Below are positions 1-7,300 of a stretch of 8,675 bases of DNA, piece after piece; the first letter of the stretch is position 1; every line of letters begins with the position of its first letter. A model generated the notes under the pieces. That model was not told where the DNA came from, searched no databases, and saw only the letters and a list, made by a program, of their open reading frames with translations. Source of the stretch: an uncultured Eubacterium sp. (GTDB taxonomy: Bacteria > Bacillota > Clostridia > Eubacteriales > Eubacteriaceae); assembly GCA_902784045.1 (NCBI GenBank), contig CACZTE010000141.1, positions 1-8,675 of the forward strand. The letters run 5' to 3'. The translations under genes were made by a program, and so were the position numbers.

Positions 1-64
1 ATAAAAGTCAACCCAAAAGAATGTTTATGATAACCGATACAACGGCTTAACAACATCCATTTAC
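1..64. other. Non-coding left edge, probable 3' UTR of an upstream gene
   Basis: No recognisable protein is encoded here. The forward frames are closed by stops at 2-4 (TAA), 28-30 (TGA) and 48-50 (TAA), and the short peptides before them match nothing I know. The stretch runs directly into the terminator at 65-89, so it is most simply the 3' untranslated end of a + strand transcript from the left. In most bacteria the gene before rpoB is rplL (ribosomal protein L7/L12), but no part of it can be identified here. Confidence 0.5.
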
Positions 65-89
65 AAAATCCGCTTCGGCGGATTTTTTT
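65..89 (+). terminator. Intrinsic terminator upstream of the rpoBC promoter
   Basis: A perfect 9-bp stem pairs AAAATCCGC (65-73) with GCGGATTTT (78-86). The loop is TTCG, closed by a C-G pair, which is the exceptionally stable UUCG tetraloop arrangement. The T-run continues to 89, giving seven T in a row (83-89). This is a textbook Rho-independent terminator reading rightward. It should end the transcript arriving from the left and so separate rpoBC from the upstream gene. Confidence 0.93.
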
Positions 90-97
90 AATCGTCC

Positions 98-155
98 AAA
101 AAATTAAAAAAAACTTAAGCAACCCCTTGCCATGGCAAAAAAAACTTGTTATAAT
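98..155 (+). promoter_or_regulatory. Strong sigma-A-type promoter of rpoBC with UP-like A-tract
   Basis: The -35 element is TTGCCA (127-132), one mismatch from TTGACA. A 17-bp spacer leads to a perfect -10 TATAAT (150-155). The bases TGT at 147-149 supply an extended -10 (TGn). The expected start is near 162. An A-rich tract at 98-114 falls at about -64 to -48, where an alpha-CTD UP element would lie. It is the best promoter match in the upstream region and the likely main start for rpoB and rpoC. The exact start is not determined. Confidence 0.88.
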
Positions 156-273
156 ATCAAATTACCTGATATTTTTTGTTTTATTATTTTATTTTTCAAA
201 AAATAATCAAAAAATTTTTATCAAAACAACAAGAAAGACACCGAAAGAAAAGGTTTGGATGGGACGCGAAAAC

Positions 274-342
274 GCTGATCAAAGGCGTTTTGAAGGCATT
301 TTAACCAAAATGCCGGATGTGTTCTTTTTGGCTGATCAAAGG
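274..342 (+). repeat. Leader direct repeat GCTGATCAAAGG, two copies
   Basis: The 12-base sequence GCTGATCAAAGG occurs exactly at 274-285 and 331-342, 57 bases apart. Copy 1 contributes its first two bases and last base to the first hairpin's arms and otherwise fills its loop. The end of copy 2 (AAAGG) starts the 5' arm of the terminator-like hairpin at 338-365. Since both copies end in AAAGG, either could in principle pair with CCTTT at 361-365. A second motif is also repeated: GATGGGACGCG (258-268) and GATGGGGACGCG (387-398), giving the order A-B-B-A along the leader. Confidence 0.7.
295..327 (+). promoter_or_regulatory. Hairpin followed by boxA-like motif (possible NusB-S10 site)
   Basis: A perfect 8-bp stem (GGCATTTT 295-302, AAAATGCC 307-314) with an AACC loop is followed five bases later by TGTTCTTT (320-327). 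That octamer resembles the core of boxA, the RNA site bound by NusB-NusE (S10) in ribosomal RNA antitermination. In rRNA leaders the order hairpin (boxB) then boxA is usual. The bases after the octamer (TTGG) do not continue the usual boxA ending, and short T-rich matches arise by chance, so this is only suggestive. Confidence 0.3.
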
Positions 343-372
343 TCAAATCCCGCATCGAGACCTTTCTTTTTT
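338..372 (+). terminator. Possible attenuator hairpin in the rpoB leader
   Basis: AAAGGTC (338-344) pairs perfectly with GACCTTT (359-365) around a 14-base loop, and is followed by C and then six T (367-372). That is the form of an intrinsic terminator lying ahead of rpoB. The stem is only 7 bp and the loop is long, so it should be weaker than the terminators at 65-89 and 8562-8593. An overlapping alternative stem can form, with about 325-331 pairing to 336-342 across loop CTGA. It uses part of the 5' arm, so the two structures exclude each other, as terminator and antiterminator do. Confidence 0.4.
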
Positions 373-433
373 CATGTCAAAAATCCGATGGGGACGCGGC
401 GGCGCGGCGTCCGAAAGCAGTGTAGAACAACGT

Positions 434-440
434 AAAGGAG
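434..440 (+). promoter_or_regulatory. Ribosome binding site fixing the rpoB start
   Basis: AAAGGAG ends 8 bases before ATG at 449. The reading frame is open back to an ATG at 317, but that start has no comparable site, would lie inside the leader hairpins, and would add 44 residues unlike any beta subunit. The site therefore decides for 449, which gives the expected beta N-terminus. Confidence 0.92.
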
Positions 441-448
441 AAACCCAA

Positions 449-3400
449 ATGGTACAAGTTCATCCCGTGAAAAGCGGACTGAGAACCAGGCAGAGCTTTT
501 CCAAAATCAAAGAAGTTTTGGAAATGCCTAATCTGCTCAAGGTCCAGCTGGATTCCTACAATTGGTTTATTGAGAAAGGGCTTCGCGAGGTCTTTGAGGA
601 TTTGCACGAAATTACCGATTACACCGGCAATCTCGTGTTGGAATTCGTCGATTATTCCCTCGAAGGCGAACCCAAATACACCATTGAAGAATGTAAAGAA
701 CGCAGCCAGACCTATTATCAGCCGCTGAAAGTGCGCGTTCGTCTGACCAACAAGGAAAAGGGCGAAGTCAAAGAACAGATGGTCTATATGGCCGATATGC
801 ACAAAATGACCGAAACCGGCACTTTTATCGTCAACGGCGCCGAACGCGTCATCGTCAGCCAGCTGGTGCGCTCACCGGGATGCTACTACACCATCTCCCG
901 GGATAAGACCGGTAAAAAACTCTACGCGTCCACCATCATCCCCAATCGCGGCGCCTGGCTGGAATACGAATCCGACTCCAACGATTTACTTCATGTCAAA
1001 ATCGACAGAAACAGAAAGCTCCCCTTAACGTCCATGCTGCGGGCTTTCGGCCTCGGCACCGATGACGCCATTCTCGATTGCTTCGGCGAGGATCCCCGTT
1101 TGGTGGAAACCCTCAAAAAAGACATCGAAAACAAACGCAAGGATCTTGAAGCCAGAGGCTATGATATCGGCAACGAGGAAACGGGTTACGCCGACATCAC
1201 CGTCGATGAAAAAGACGGTCTCATCGAAATCCACAAGCGTCTGCGTCCGGGCGAGCCGCCGACGGAAGACAGCGCCCGCTCTTTATTAAATACGATGTTT
1301 TTTGATGAAAGACGCTATGATCTTGCCCGCGTCGGCCGTTACAAATACAACAAAAAACTGTCTTTAGCCAACCGTATCAACGGTCAGGTTTCCGCCGAAA
1401 CCGTGACCCATCCCGACACCGGTGAAATTTTGGCCGAACCCGGTCAGAAATTCGACAGAGAAACAGCCTGGGCTATCCAAAACGCCGGTGTGGAGAGCGT
1501 GGACATCGCCTGTACCTACAACGGTGAAGACGCGGTTTGCCGGGTCATCGGCAACGGTTTTGTCGATATTCATACCCAAGATATTCCTTTTGATATCAGC
1601 GACATCGAGATTAAAGAGCTGGTCTTTAAAGATGCCCTTGACGAAATTTTGGAGAATGAAGACCTGACCGACGAAGACAAACACGACGCCATCAAATACG
1701 GCATGGACAAGCTCATGCCCAAGCACATTTTGCAAAGCGATCTCTTCGCCAGCGTGTCTTATTTCCTCGGCCTGGAATACGGCATCGGCCGCGATGATGA
1801 TATCGACCATCTGGGCAACCGCCGTCTGCGCAGTGTCGGCGAACTCCTTCAAAATCAGTTCCGCATCGGCATTACCCGAATGGAACGAATGGTTCGCGAA
1901 CGCATGAGCGCGCAGGACGACGAAATCCTCACACCGCAAAACCTGATCAACACCCGCTCGGTCAACGCGGCACTCAAAGAATTCTTCGGAAGCTCTCAGC
2001 TTTCCCAGTTTATGGACCAGAACAACCCGCTTTCCGACCTCGGCCACAAGCGCCGTCTGTCGGCCCTCGGCCCCGGCGGTCTCTCCCGTGAACGCGCCGG
2101 CTTTGAAGTGCGCGACGTCCATCACAGCCATTACGGCCGTATGTGCCCGATTGAAACCCCTGAAGGTCCGAACATCGGCCTCATCGGATCCCTGGCCACC
2201 TATGCCAGAGTCAACGAATACGGCTTTATCGAATCGCCTTACCGTAAAGTGGTCGGCGGTGTGGCGACGGATGAAGTCAAATACATCGACGCCGAAGAAG
2301 AAGGGGAATACACCATCGCTCAGGCCAATGAACCTTTGGATGAAAACGGCCGTTTTACAAACCGTCACATCACCTGCCGTAAAGGGCTTAAGCGTGATTT
2401 TGTCATGGCGGATCCCGACGAAGTTGACTATATGGATATCTCGCCGCTGCAGGTTGTCTCCGTCGGATCTGCCCTGATTCCCTTCCTGGAAAACGACGAC
2501 GCCAACCGCGCGCTTATGGGTGCCAACATGCAGCGTCAGGCCGTGCCGCTGCTCATTCCCAAGGCACCGGTGGTCGGCACCGGCATGGAAGCCAAAGCCG
2601 CGAGAGACTCCGGCGTCTGCGTCATCGCCAAGCGCGCCGGTACCGTCACTTATGTCTCCGCGGATACCATCCGCATCCGTCCCGATGAGGATGAAACCAC
2701 CCTGGACATTTATAACTTGCTCAAATACAAACGTACCAATCAGGGCAACTGCTACAATCAAAAACCGCTGGTAAGCAAGGGACAGCACATCGATAAAGAA
2801 GAAATTATCGCCGACGGCCCCGCCACCGAAATGGGCGAATTGGCCCTCGGCCGCAACGCCTTAATCGGATTTATGACCTGGGAAGGTTACAACTACGAAG
2901 ACGCTGTCCTCTTAAATGAAAACCTGTTAAAAGAAGACAAATACACCTCCATTCACATTCAGGAACATGAATGCGAAGCGAGAGAAACCAAACTCGGCCC
3001 TGAAGAAATCACCCGCGATATTCCCAATATCGGGGAAGACGCTATCAAAAATCTCGATGAAGACGGCATTATCTACGTCGGCGCTGAAGTTAAATCCGAA
3101 GATATTTTGGTTGGTAAGGTTTCGCCCAAAGGCGAGACGGATCTCAGTCCCGAAGAAAAACTGCTTAGAGCCATCTTCGGTGAAAAAGCCAGAGAAGTGC
3201 GCGACACCTCCCTCCGTCTGCCCCACGGTGAAGAGGGGATTGTCGTGGATGTCAAGGTTTTCTCCCGCGCCAATAAAGACGAGGATTTAAAACCCGGTGT
3301 CAACACGATGGTGCGCGTTTATGTCGCCACCAAACGGAAAATTTCCGTCGGGGACAAAATGGCAGGCCGCCACGGGAACAAAGGGGTTATCTCCCGTATT

Positions 3401-4291
3401 CTGCCCCAGGAGGATATGCCCTTCCTGCCCGACGGCACACCTCTCGATATTGTTCTAAACCCGCTGGGCGTGCCTTCCCGTATGAACATCGGACAGGTGC
3501 TTGAGGTCCATTTGGGTCTGGCGCTCAAAGAATTGGGTTGGCATATCGCCACACCGGTCTTTGACCCCGCCGGCGAAAAGGACATCAAAGAGCTGCTTGA
3601 AAAGGCAAATTTGCCGGGCGACGGTAAGATTCAGCTGTACGACGGCCGTACCGGCGAGCCCTTTGACAACAAAGTCACCGTCGGTTACATGTATTATCTC
3701 AAACTCCATCATCTGGTGGATGACAAAATGCATGCCCGTTCCAATGGGCCCTACTCGTTGGTCACCCAACAGCCCCTTGGCGGGAAAGCCCAGTTCGGCG
3801 GTCAGCGTTTCGGCGAAATGGAAGTCTGGGCGCTGGAAGCCTATGGCGCCGCCCACACCCTCCAGGAAATTCAAACCATCAAATCCGACGACGTTGTCGG
3901 CCGTATTAAAGCTTATGAAGCCATCATCAAGGGTAAAAATATTCCCAAACCGGGTCTGCCCGAAGCCTTTAAGGTCATGCTCAAAGAGCTTCAAAGTCTT
4001 GCCCTGGATGTGACGGTTTACGACAAAAAAGCCGGCAAGATGGACGTCCTCGAAATGGATAATGCCCAGGAAGCTTATGACAACGGTGAATTCGAACACC
4101 ATGAGCGCCGCGAGATCGAAGTGCTGTCTCTTGAAGAATCCGATGACAGAGAATCCGATGACAGCATGATTTCCGATATGGATGGTAACGGATTTTTCGA
4201 CGATGTTGACGACTCCGGCGATGGTGATGATGCTTTCACTGACATGATTAACATTATCAGCGAAGACGAAATCGACGGCGATTTGTCTTAA
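449..4291 (+). CDS. rpoB: DNA-directed RNA polymerase subunit beta
   Basis: This is the beta subunit of core RNA polymerase, forming one side of the active-site cleft with beta'. The product is 1280 residues. The start at 449 follows a strong ribosome binding site and gives a normal N-terminus (RTRQSFSKIKEVLEMPNL at 12-29). Conserved blocks in order: NGAERVIVSQLVRSPG at about 129-144; the lobe; a module with HPDTGEIL at 321-328; and the rifampicin region at 514-540. In that region the positions matching E. coli Q513, D516, H526 and S531 are all wild type (here D523, H533, S538), so no resistance change is visible. GDKMAGRHGNKG follows, with active-site lysines K970 and K978 (E. coli K1065 and K1073). 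The usual C-terminal block GGQRFGEMEVWALEAYGAAH follows, where beta contacts beta'. From about residue 1192 there is an acidic tail of 89 residues (33 Asp/Glu). Residues about 227-255 look like an extra segment in the lobe. Identity is certain. Confidence 0.99.
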   Translation: MVQVHPVKSGLRTRQSFSKIKEVLEMPNLLKVQLDSYNWFIEKGLREVFEDLHEITDYTGNLVLEFVDYSLEGEPKYTIEECKERSQTYYQPLKVRVRLTNKEKGEVKEQMVYMADMHKMTETGTFIVNGAERVIVSQLVRSPGCYYTISRDKTGKKLYASTIIPNRGAWLEYESDSNDLLHVKIDRNRKLPLTSMLRAFGLGTDDAILDCFGEDPRLVETLKKDIENKRKDLEARGYDIGNEETGYADITVDEKDGLIEIHKRLRPGEPPTEDSARSLLNTMFFDERRYDLARVGRYKYNKKLSLANRINGQVSAETVTHPDTGEILAEPGQKFDRETAWAIQNAGVESVDIACTYNGEDAVCRVIGNGFVDIHTQDIPFDISDIEIKELVFKDALDEILENEDLTDEDKHDAIKYGMDKLMPKHILQSDLFASVSYFLGLEYGIGRDDDIDHLGNRRLRSVGELLQNQFRIGITRMERMVRERMSAQDDEILTPQNLINTRSVNAALKEFFGSSQLSQFMDQNNPLSDLGHKRRLSALGPGGLSRERAGFEVRDVHHSHYGRMCPIETPEGPNIGLIGSLATYARVNEYGFIESPYRKVVGGVATDEVKYIDAEEEGEYTIAQANEPLDENGRFTNRHITCRKGLKRDFVMADPDEVDYMDISPLQVVSVGSALIPFLENDDANRALMGANMQRQAVPLLIPKAPVVGTGMEAKAARDSGVCVIAKRAGTVTYVSADTIRIRPDEDETTLDIYNLLKYKRTNQGNCYNQKPLVSKGQHIDKEEIIADGPATEMGELALGRNALIGFMTWEGYNYEDAVLLNENLLKEDKYTSIHIQEHECEARETKLGPEEITRDIPNIGEDAIKNLDEDGIIYVGAEVKSEDILVGKVSPKGETDLSPEEKLLRAIFGEKAREVRDTSLRLPHGEEGIVVDVKVFSRANKDEDLKPGVNTMVRVYVATKRKISVGDKMAGRHGNKGVISRILPQEDMPFLPDGTPLDIVLNPLGVPSRMNIGQVLEVHLGLALKELGWHIATPVFDPAGEKDIKELLEKANLPGDGKIQLYDGRTGEPFDNKVTVGYMYYLKLHHLVDDKMHARSNGPYSLVTQQPLGGKAQFGGQRFGEMEVWALEAYGAAHTLQEIQTIKSDDVVGRIKAYEAIIKGKNIPKPGLPEAFKVMLKELQSLALDVTVYDKKAGKMDVLEMDNAQEAYDNGEFEHHERREIEVLSLEESDDRESDDSMISDMDGNGFFDDVDDSGDGDDAFTDMINIISEDEIDGDLS
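4136..4164 (+). repeat. Small tandem duplication in the rpoB acidic tail
   Basis: GAATCCGATGACAG occurs at 4136-4149 and again at 4151-4164, a period of 15 bases that keeps the frame. It encodes ESDDR then ESDDS in the beta C-terminal tail. This looks like recent in-frame slippage that lengthened the acidic tail. Such tails tolerate length change, so no effect on catalysis is expected. Confidence 0.75.
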
Positions 4292-4296
4292 TTGGG

Positions 4297-4303
4297 AAAG
4301 GAG
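4297..4303 (+). promoter_or_regulatory. Ribosome binding site of rpoC
   Basis: AAAGGAG, within GGGAAAGGAG (4294-4303), lies 7 bases before ATG at 4311 in the 19-base gap after the rpoB stop. It is the same core as the rpoB site, fitting the need for equal output of the two subunits. No promoter or terminator is seen in the gap, so rpoB and rpoC should share a transcript. Confidence 0.93.
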
Positions 4304-4310
4304 CAGCAAA

Positions 4311-7300
4311 ATGTTTAATCCCGAAGAAATAAATTTTGAGTCTTTACAGGTCAGCTTAGCCGATCCCAACAAAATCCGCGAATGGTCCCGCGGGGAAGTC
4401 AAAAAACCAGAGACCATCAACTACAGAACCCAAAAACCCGAAAAGGAAGGTCTGTTCTGCGAAAAGATTTTCGGACCCACCAAAGATTGGGAATGTAACT
4501 GCGGCAAATACAAACGCGTTCGCCACAAGGGAACTGTTTGTGAAAACTGTGGTGTCGAAGTCACCCGAAAAAGCGTGCGCCGTGAGCGTATGGGCCATAT
4601 TGAGCTCGCCGCTCCCGTGTCCCATATTTGGTATTTTAAAGGCGTTCCCAGCCGCATGGGGCTCATTCTCGAAATGTCGCCTCGGGATCTGGAAAAAGTC
4701 ATCTACTTCGCGTCTTACGTCGTCACAGACCCTGGGACATCGCCACTTGAATATAAACAGGTCTTAAGCGACGGTCAATATCAGGAAGCCAGAAACGCAT
4801 ACGGCAACACCTTTACCGCTGAAATGGGTGCCGAAGCCATTCAGGAATTGCTCGCGATGGTCGACCTCGATCAGGAAGCCGCCGTGCTCAAAGAAGAACT
4901 CGAAACCGCGACGGGTCAAAAACGGGTCAAGGTGTCCCGCCGCCTCGAAGCGGTGGAAGCCTTCCGCGCCTCGGGCAACAAACCCGAGTGGATGATTTTG
5001 GAAACCATTCCCGTTATTCCTCCGGATCTGCGTCCGATGGTTCAGCTCGACGGCGGACGCTACGCTACCTCCGACTTGAATGATCTCTACCGCCGTGTGA
5101 TCAACCGAAACAACCGTCTGACCAAGCTCATCGAGCAGGATTCACCGACGATCATCATCAACAACGAAAAGCGTATGCTTCAGGAAGCCGTCGATGCCCT
5201 CATCGACAACGGCCGACGCGGCCGCGCCGTCACCGGCCCCGGCAACCGCGCCTTTAAATCCCTTTCCGAATTCCTCAAAGGGAAACAGGGCCGCTTCCGT
5301 CAAAATCTTCTCGGTAAGCGCGTCGATTATTCCGGCCGTTCCGTTATCGTGGTCGGTCCGGAACTCAAAATGTACCAATGCGGGCTGCCTAAGGAAATGG
5401 CCATCGAGCTGTTTAAACCTTTCGTCACCTGCGAACTGGTCAGCCAAGGCCTTGCTCAAAATATTAAAAGCGCCAAAAAAATGGTCGACAAACCCGACAC
5501 CACGGTTTGGGATATTTTGGAAGAAGTTATTCAGGAACATCCGGTGCTGTTAAACCGTGCCCCTACCCTTCACCGTCTGGGAATTCAGGCCTTTGAACCG
5601 GTGCTGGTGGAAGGCCGCGCGATTAAGCTCCATCCTTTGGCCTGTACCGCCTACAACGCCGACTTCGACGGCGACCAGATGGCTGTCCACGTGCCGCTGT
5701 CCGTTGAAGCGCAGGCCGAAGCGCGTTTCTTGATGATGGCCTGCAACAACATCTTAAAACCCCAGGACGGCACTCCGGTTGTCGTTCCGACCCAGGATAT
5801 GATTTTGGGTTCCTATTATCTCACCATCGAAGAAAAAGACGCCCCCGGCACCGGCCGCATTTTCCGTGACGAAGACGAAATGGAAATGGCCTATTTCAAC
5901 CGCGATGTCCATCTCCATGCCCGGGTTAAAGTGCGCAAGAAAAAGACCATTGACGGCATCGTTCACACCCGATTGGTGGAGAGCACCGTCGGCCGATTCC
6001 TCTTCAATCAGGTCTTGCCTCAGGATATGGGATTTGTTCGTCGGAACACCATCGACGACATGTTTAAACTTGAAGTCGATACGCAAGTGGACAAAGATGT
6101 GCTCAAAGCTATTGTCGACAGTTGTTTCCGCAAACATGGTCCTACCATTACATCGGAAGTCCTTGATGAAATCAAACGTCTGGGATACAAATATTCCACA
6201 TTGTCCGGTATTACCGTCAGCGTCAGCGACATGCAGGTGCCGGGGGACAAAGAAGAAATTCTGGCCGCCGCTGATGATGAAGTTGAAGAAACCCGCGAAG
6301 ATTACTTAAACGGGCTCATCACCGAAGAAGAACGTTACGAAAAAGTCGTCAAAATCTGGAACAAGGCCACCGATGACGTTACCAAATCCCTTCTCGAACA
6401 TCTCGATCGATTAAATCCCATCAGCATGATGGCCGACTCCGGGGCCAGAGGGAACAAAAACCAGATTCGTCAGCTGGCCGGTATGCGCGGGCTGATGGCC
6501 GATCCCACGGGCCGAACCATCGAAATCCCGATTCGTTCCAACTTCCGCGAAGGGCTCAACATTTCCGAGTTCTATTCATCGTCCCACGGCGCCCGCAAGG
6601 GGCTAACCGATACGGCGCTGCGTACCGCCGACTCCGGATATCTCACTCGGCGTCTGGTTGACGTCAGCCAGGATGTGATCGTTCGCGAAGACGATTGCGG
6701 CACCGATATCGGCTATGAAGTCGAAGCCCGAACCGAAGTGAAAGATACCGATCTTCGAGTCAGTCAGGAAATCAAACCCGCCGATGCCAAAGGCGTCATT
6801 GAACTGGTTGGAGGCGGCGCCAAATGGTATTTCGCAGAAGACGCGGCTGACCCCGAAACCAAAGCCGTTCTCGCCGAGGAAAACAGTGCTTTCAGCGCGG
6901 AAACGGCCGCGCGCTTGGCAGAAGCCGGCGTAAAAGCTGTCACGGTTTACCGTAAAAAATCGGCTGATGACATTGTCGGCAGTTATGCCGTAAGTGACAT
7001 CATCAATCCCGAAACCGGCGAAGTGATTACCGCCAAAGACCAACGAGTGACCGAGGCGGCGGTCGAAGCTATCAACGCGACGAGTCTTTCCCGTGTCAAA
7101 ACCTATACCATCAAATCCGCGAAACGTCTGGCCGGACGTTATGCCTTTGAAGATGTGATCGATCCCGAAACCGGCGAAGTGCTGGTGGCGAAAAACGAAC
7201 TCATCTCCAAAGAAACCGCCGAAGCCATTGAGGATAAAAACATTCAGCGCGTGAGCATCCGTTCGGTGTTTAACTGCCAGTCCAAACACGGTGTCTGCAA

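Larger units (their letters stand above)
162..448 (+). promoter_or_regulatory. Long structured 5' leader of rpoBC (about 285 nt)
   Basis: This region between the predicted transcription start and the rpoB start codon has no supported gene. The first part (about 162-240) is very AT-rich with only weak A/U pairing, for example 183-190 with 200-207. From about 258 on it is structured. A 7-bp hairpin pairs 269-275 with 285-291. A perfect 8-bp hairpin pairs 295-302 with 307-314. A terminator-like hairpin spans 338-365 and is followed by U residues. A GC-rich hairpin pairs 392-397 with 407-412. Two motifs are each repeated, GCTGATCAAAGG and GATGGG(G)ACGCG. The layout suggests transcriptional control of core-polymerase synthesis. 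I do not recognise it as a known riboswitch or ribosomal protein leader. Confidence 0.6.

Noticed and set aside
255..268. GGATGGGACGCG resembling the T-box core GGGTGGNACCGCG
   Set aside because: The invariant TGGNACC part is not present, no specifier stem is evident, and T-boxes control aminoacyl-tRNA and amino acid genes rather than rpoB.
127..435. Open frame of 102 codons in the leader
   Set aside because: Its TTG start is the promoter -35 element itself, so the transcript starting near 162 would lack it. The product is low-complexity and then follows the leader hairpins.
317..448. Upstream in-frame ATG that would add 44 residues to beta
   Set aside because: It has no ribosome binding site, the added residues are unlike any beta N-terminus, and AAAGGAG precedes ATG at 449.
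1988..2068. Possible rifampicin-resistance changes in rpoB
   Set aside because: All the main resistance positions carry the susceptible residue. The few differences from E. coli (DLG for EIT, L for I) are, as far as I can judge, natural variation between lineages.
1364..2788. Long open frame of 474 codons on the - strand, antisense to rpoB
   Set aside because: It lies wholly opposite the most conserved part of rpoB. Its product has no recognisable motif and is what codon bias on the other strand would produce.
3455..4420. Open frame of 321 codons on the - strand across the end of rpoB and start of rpoC
   Set aside because: It is a mirror of two certain genes, has no ribosome binding site I can support, and its product matches no known family.
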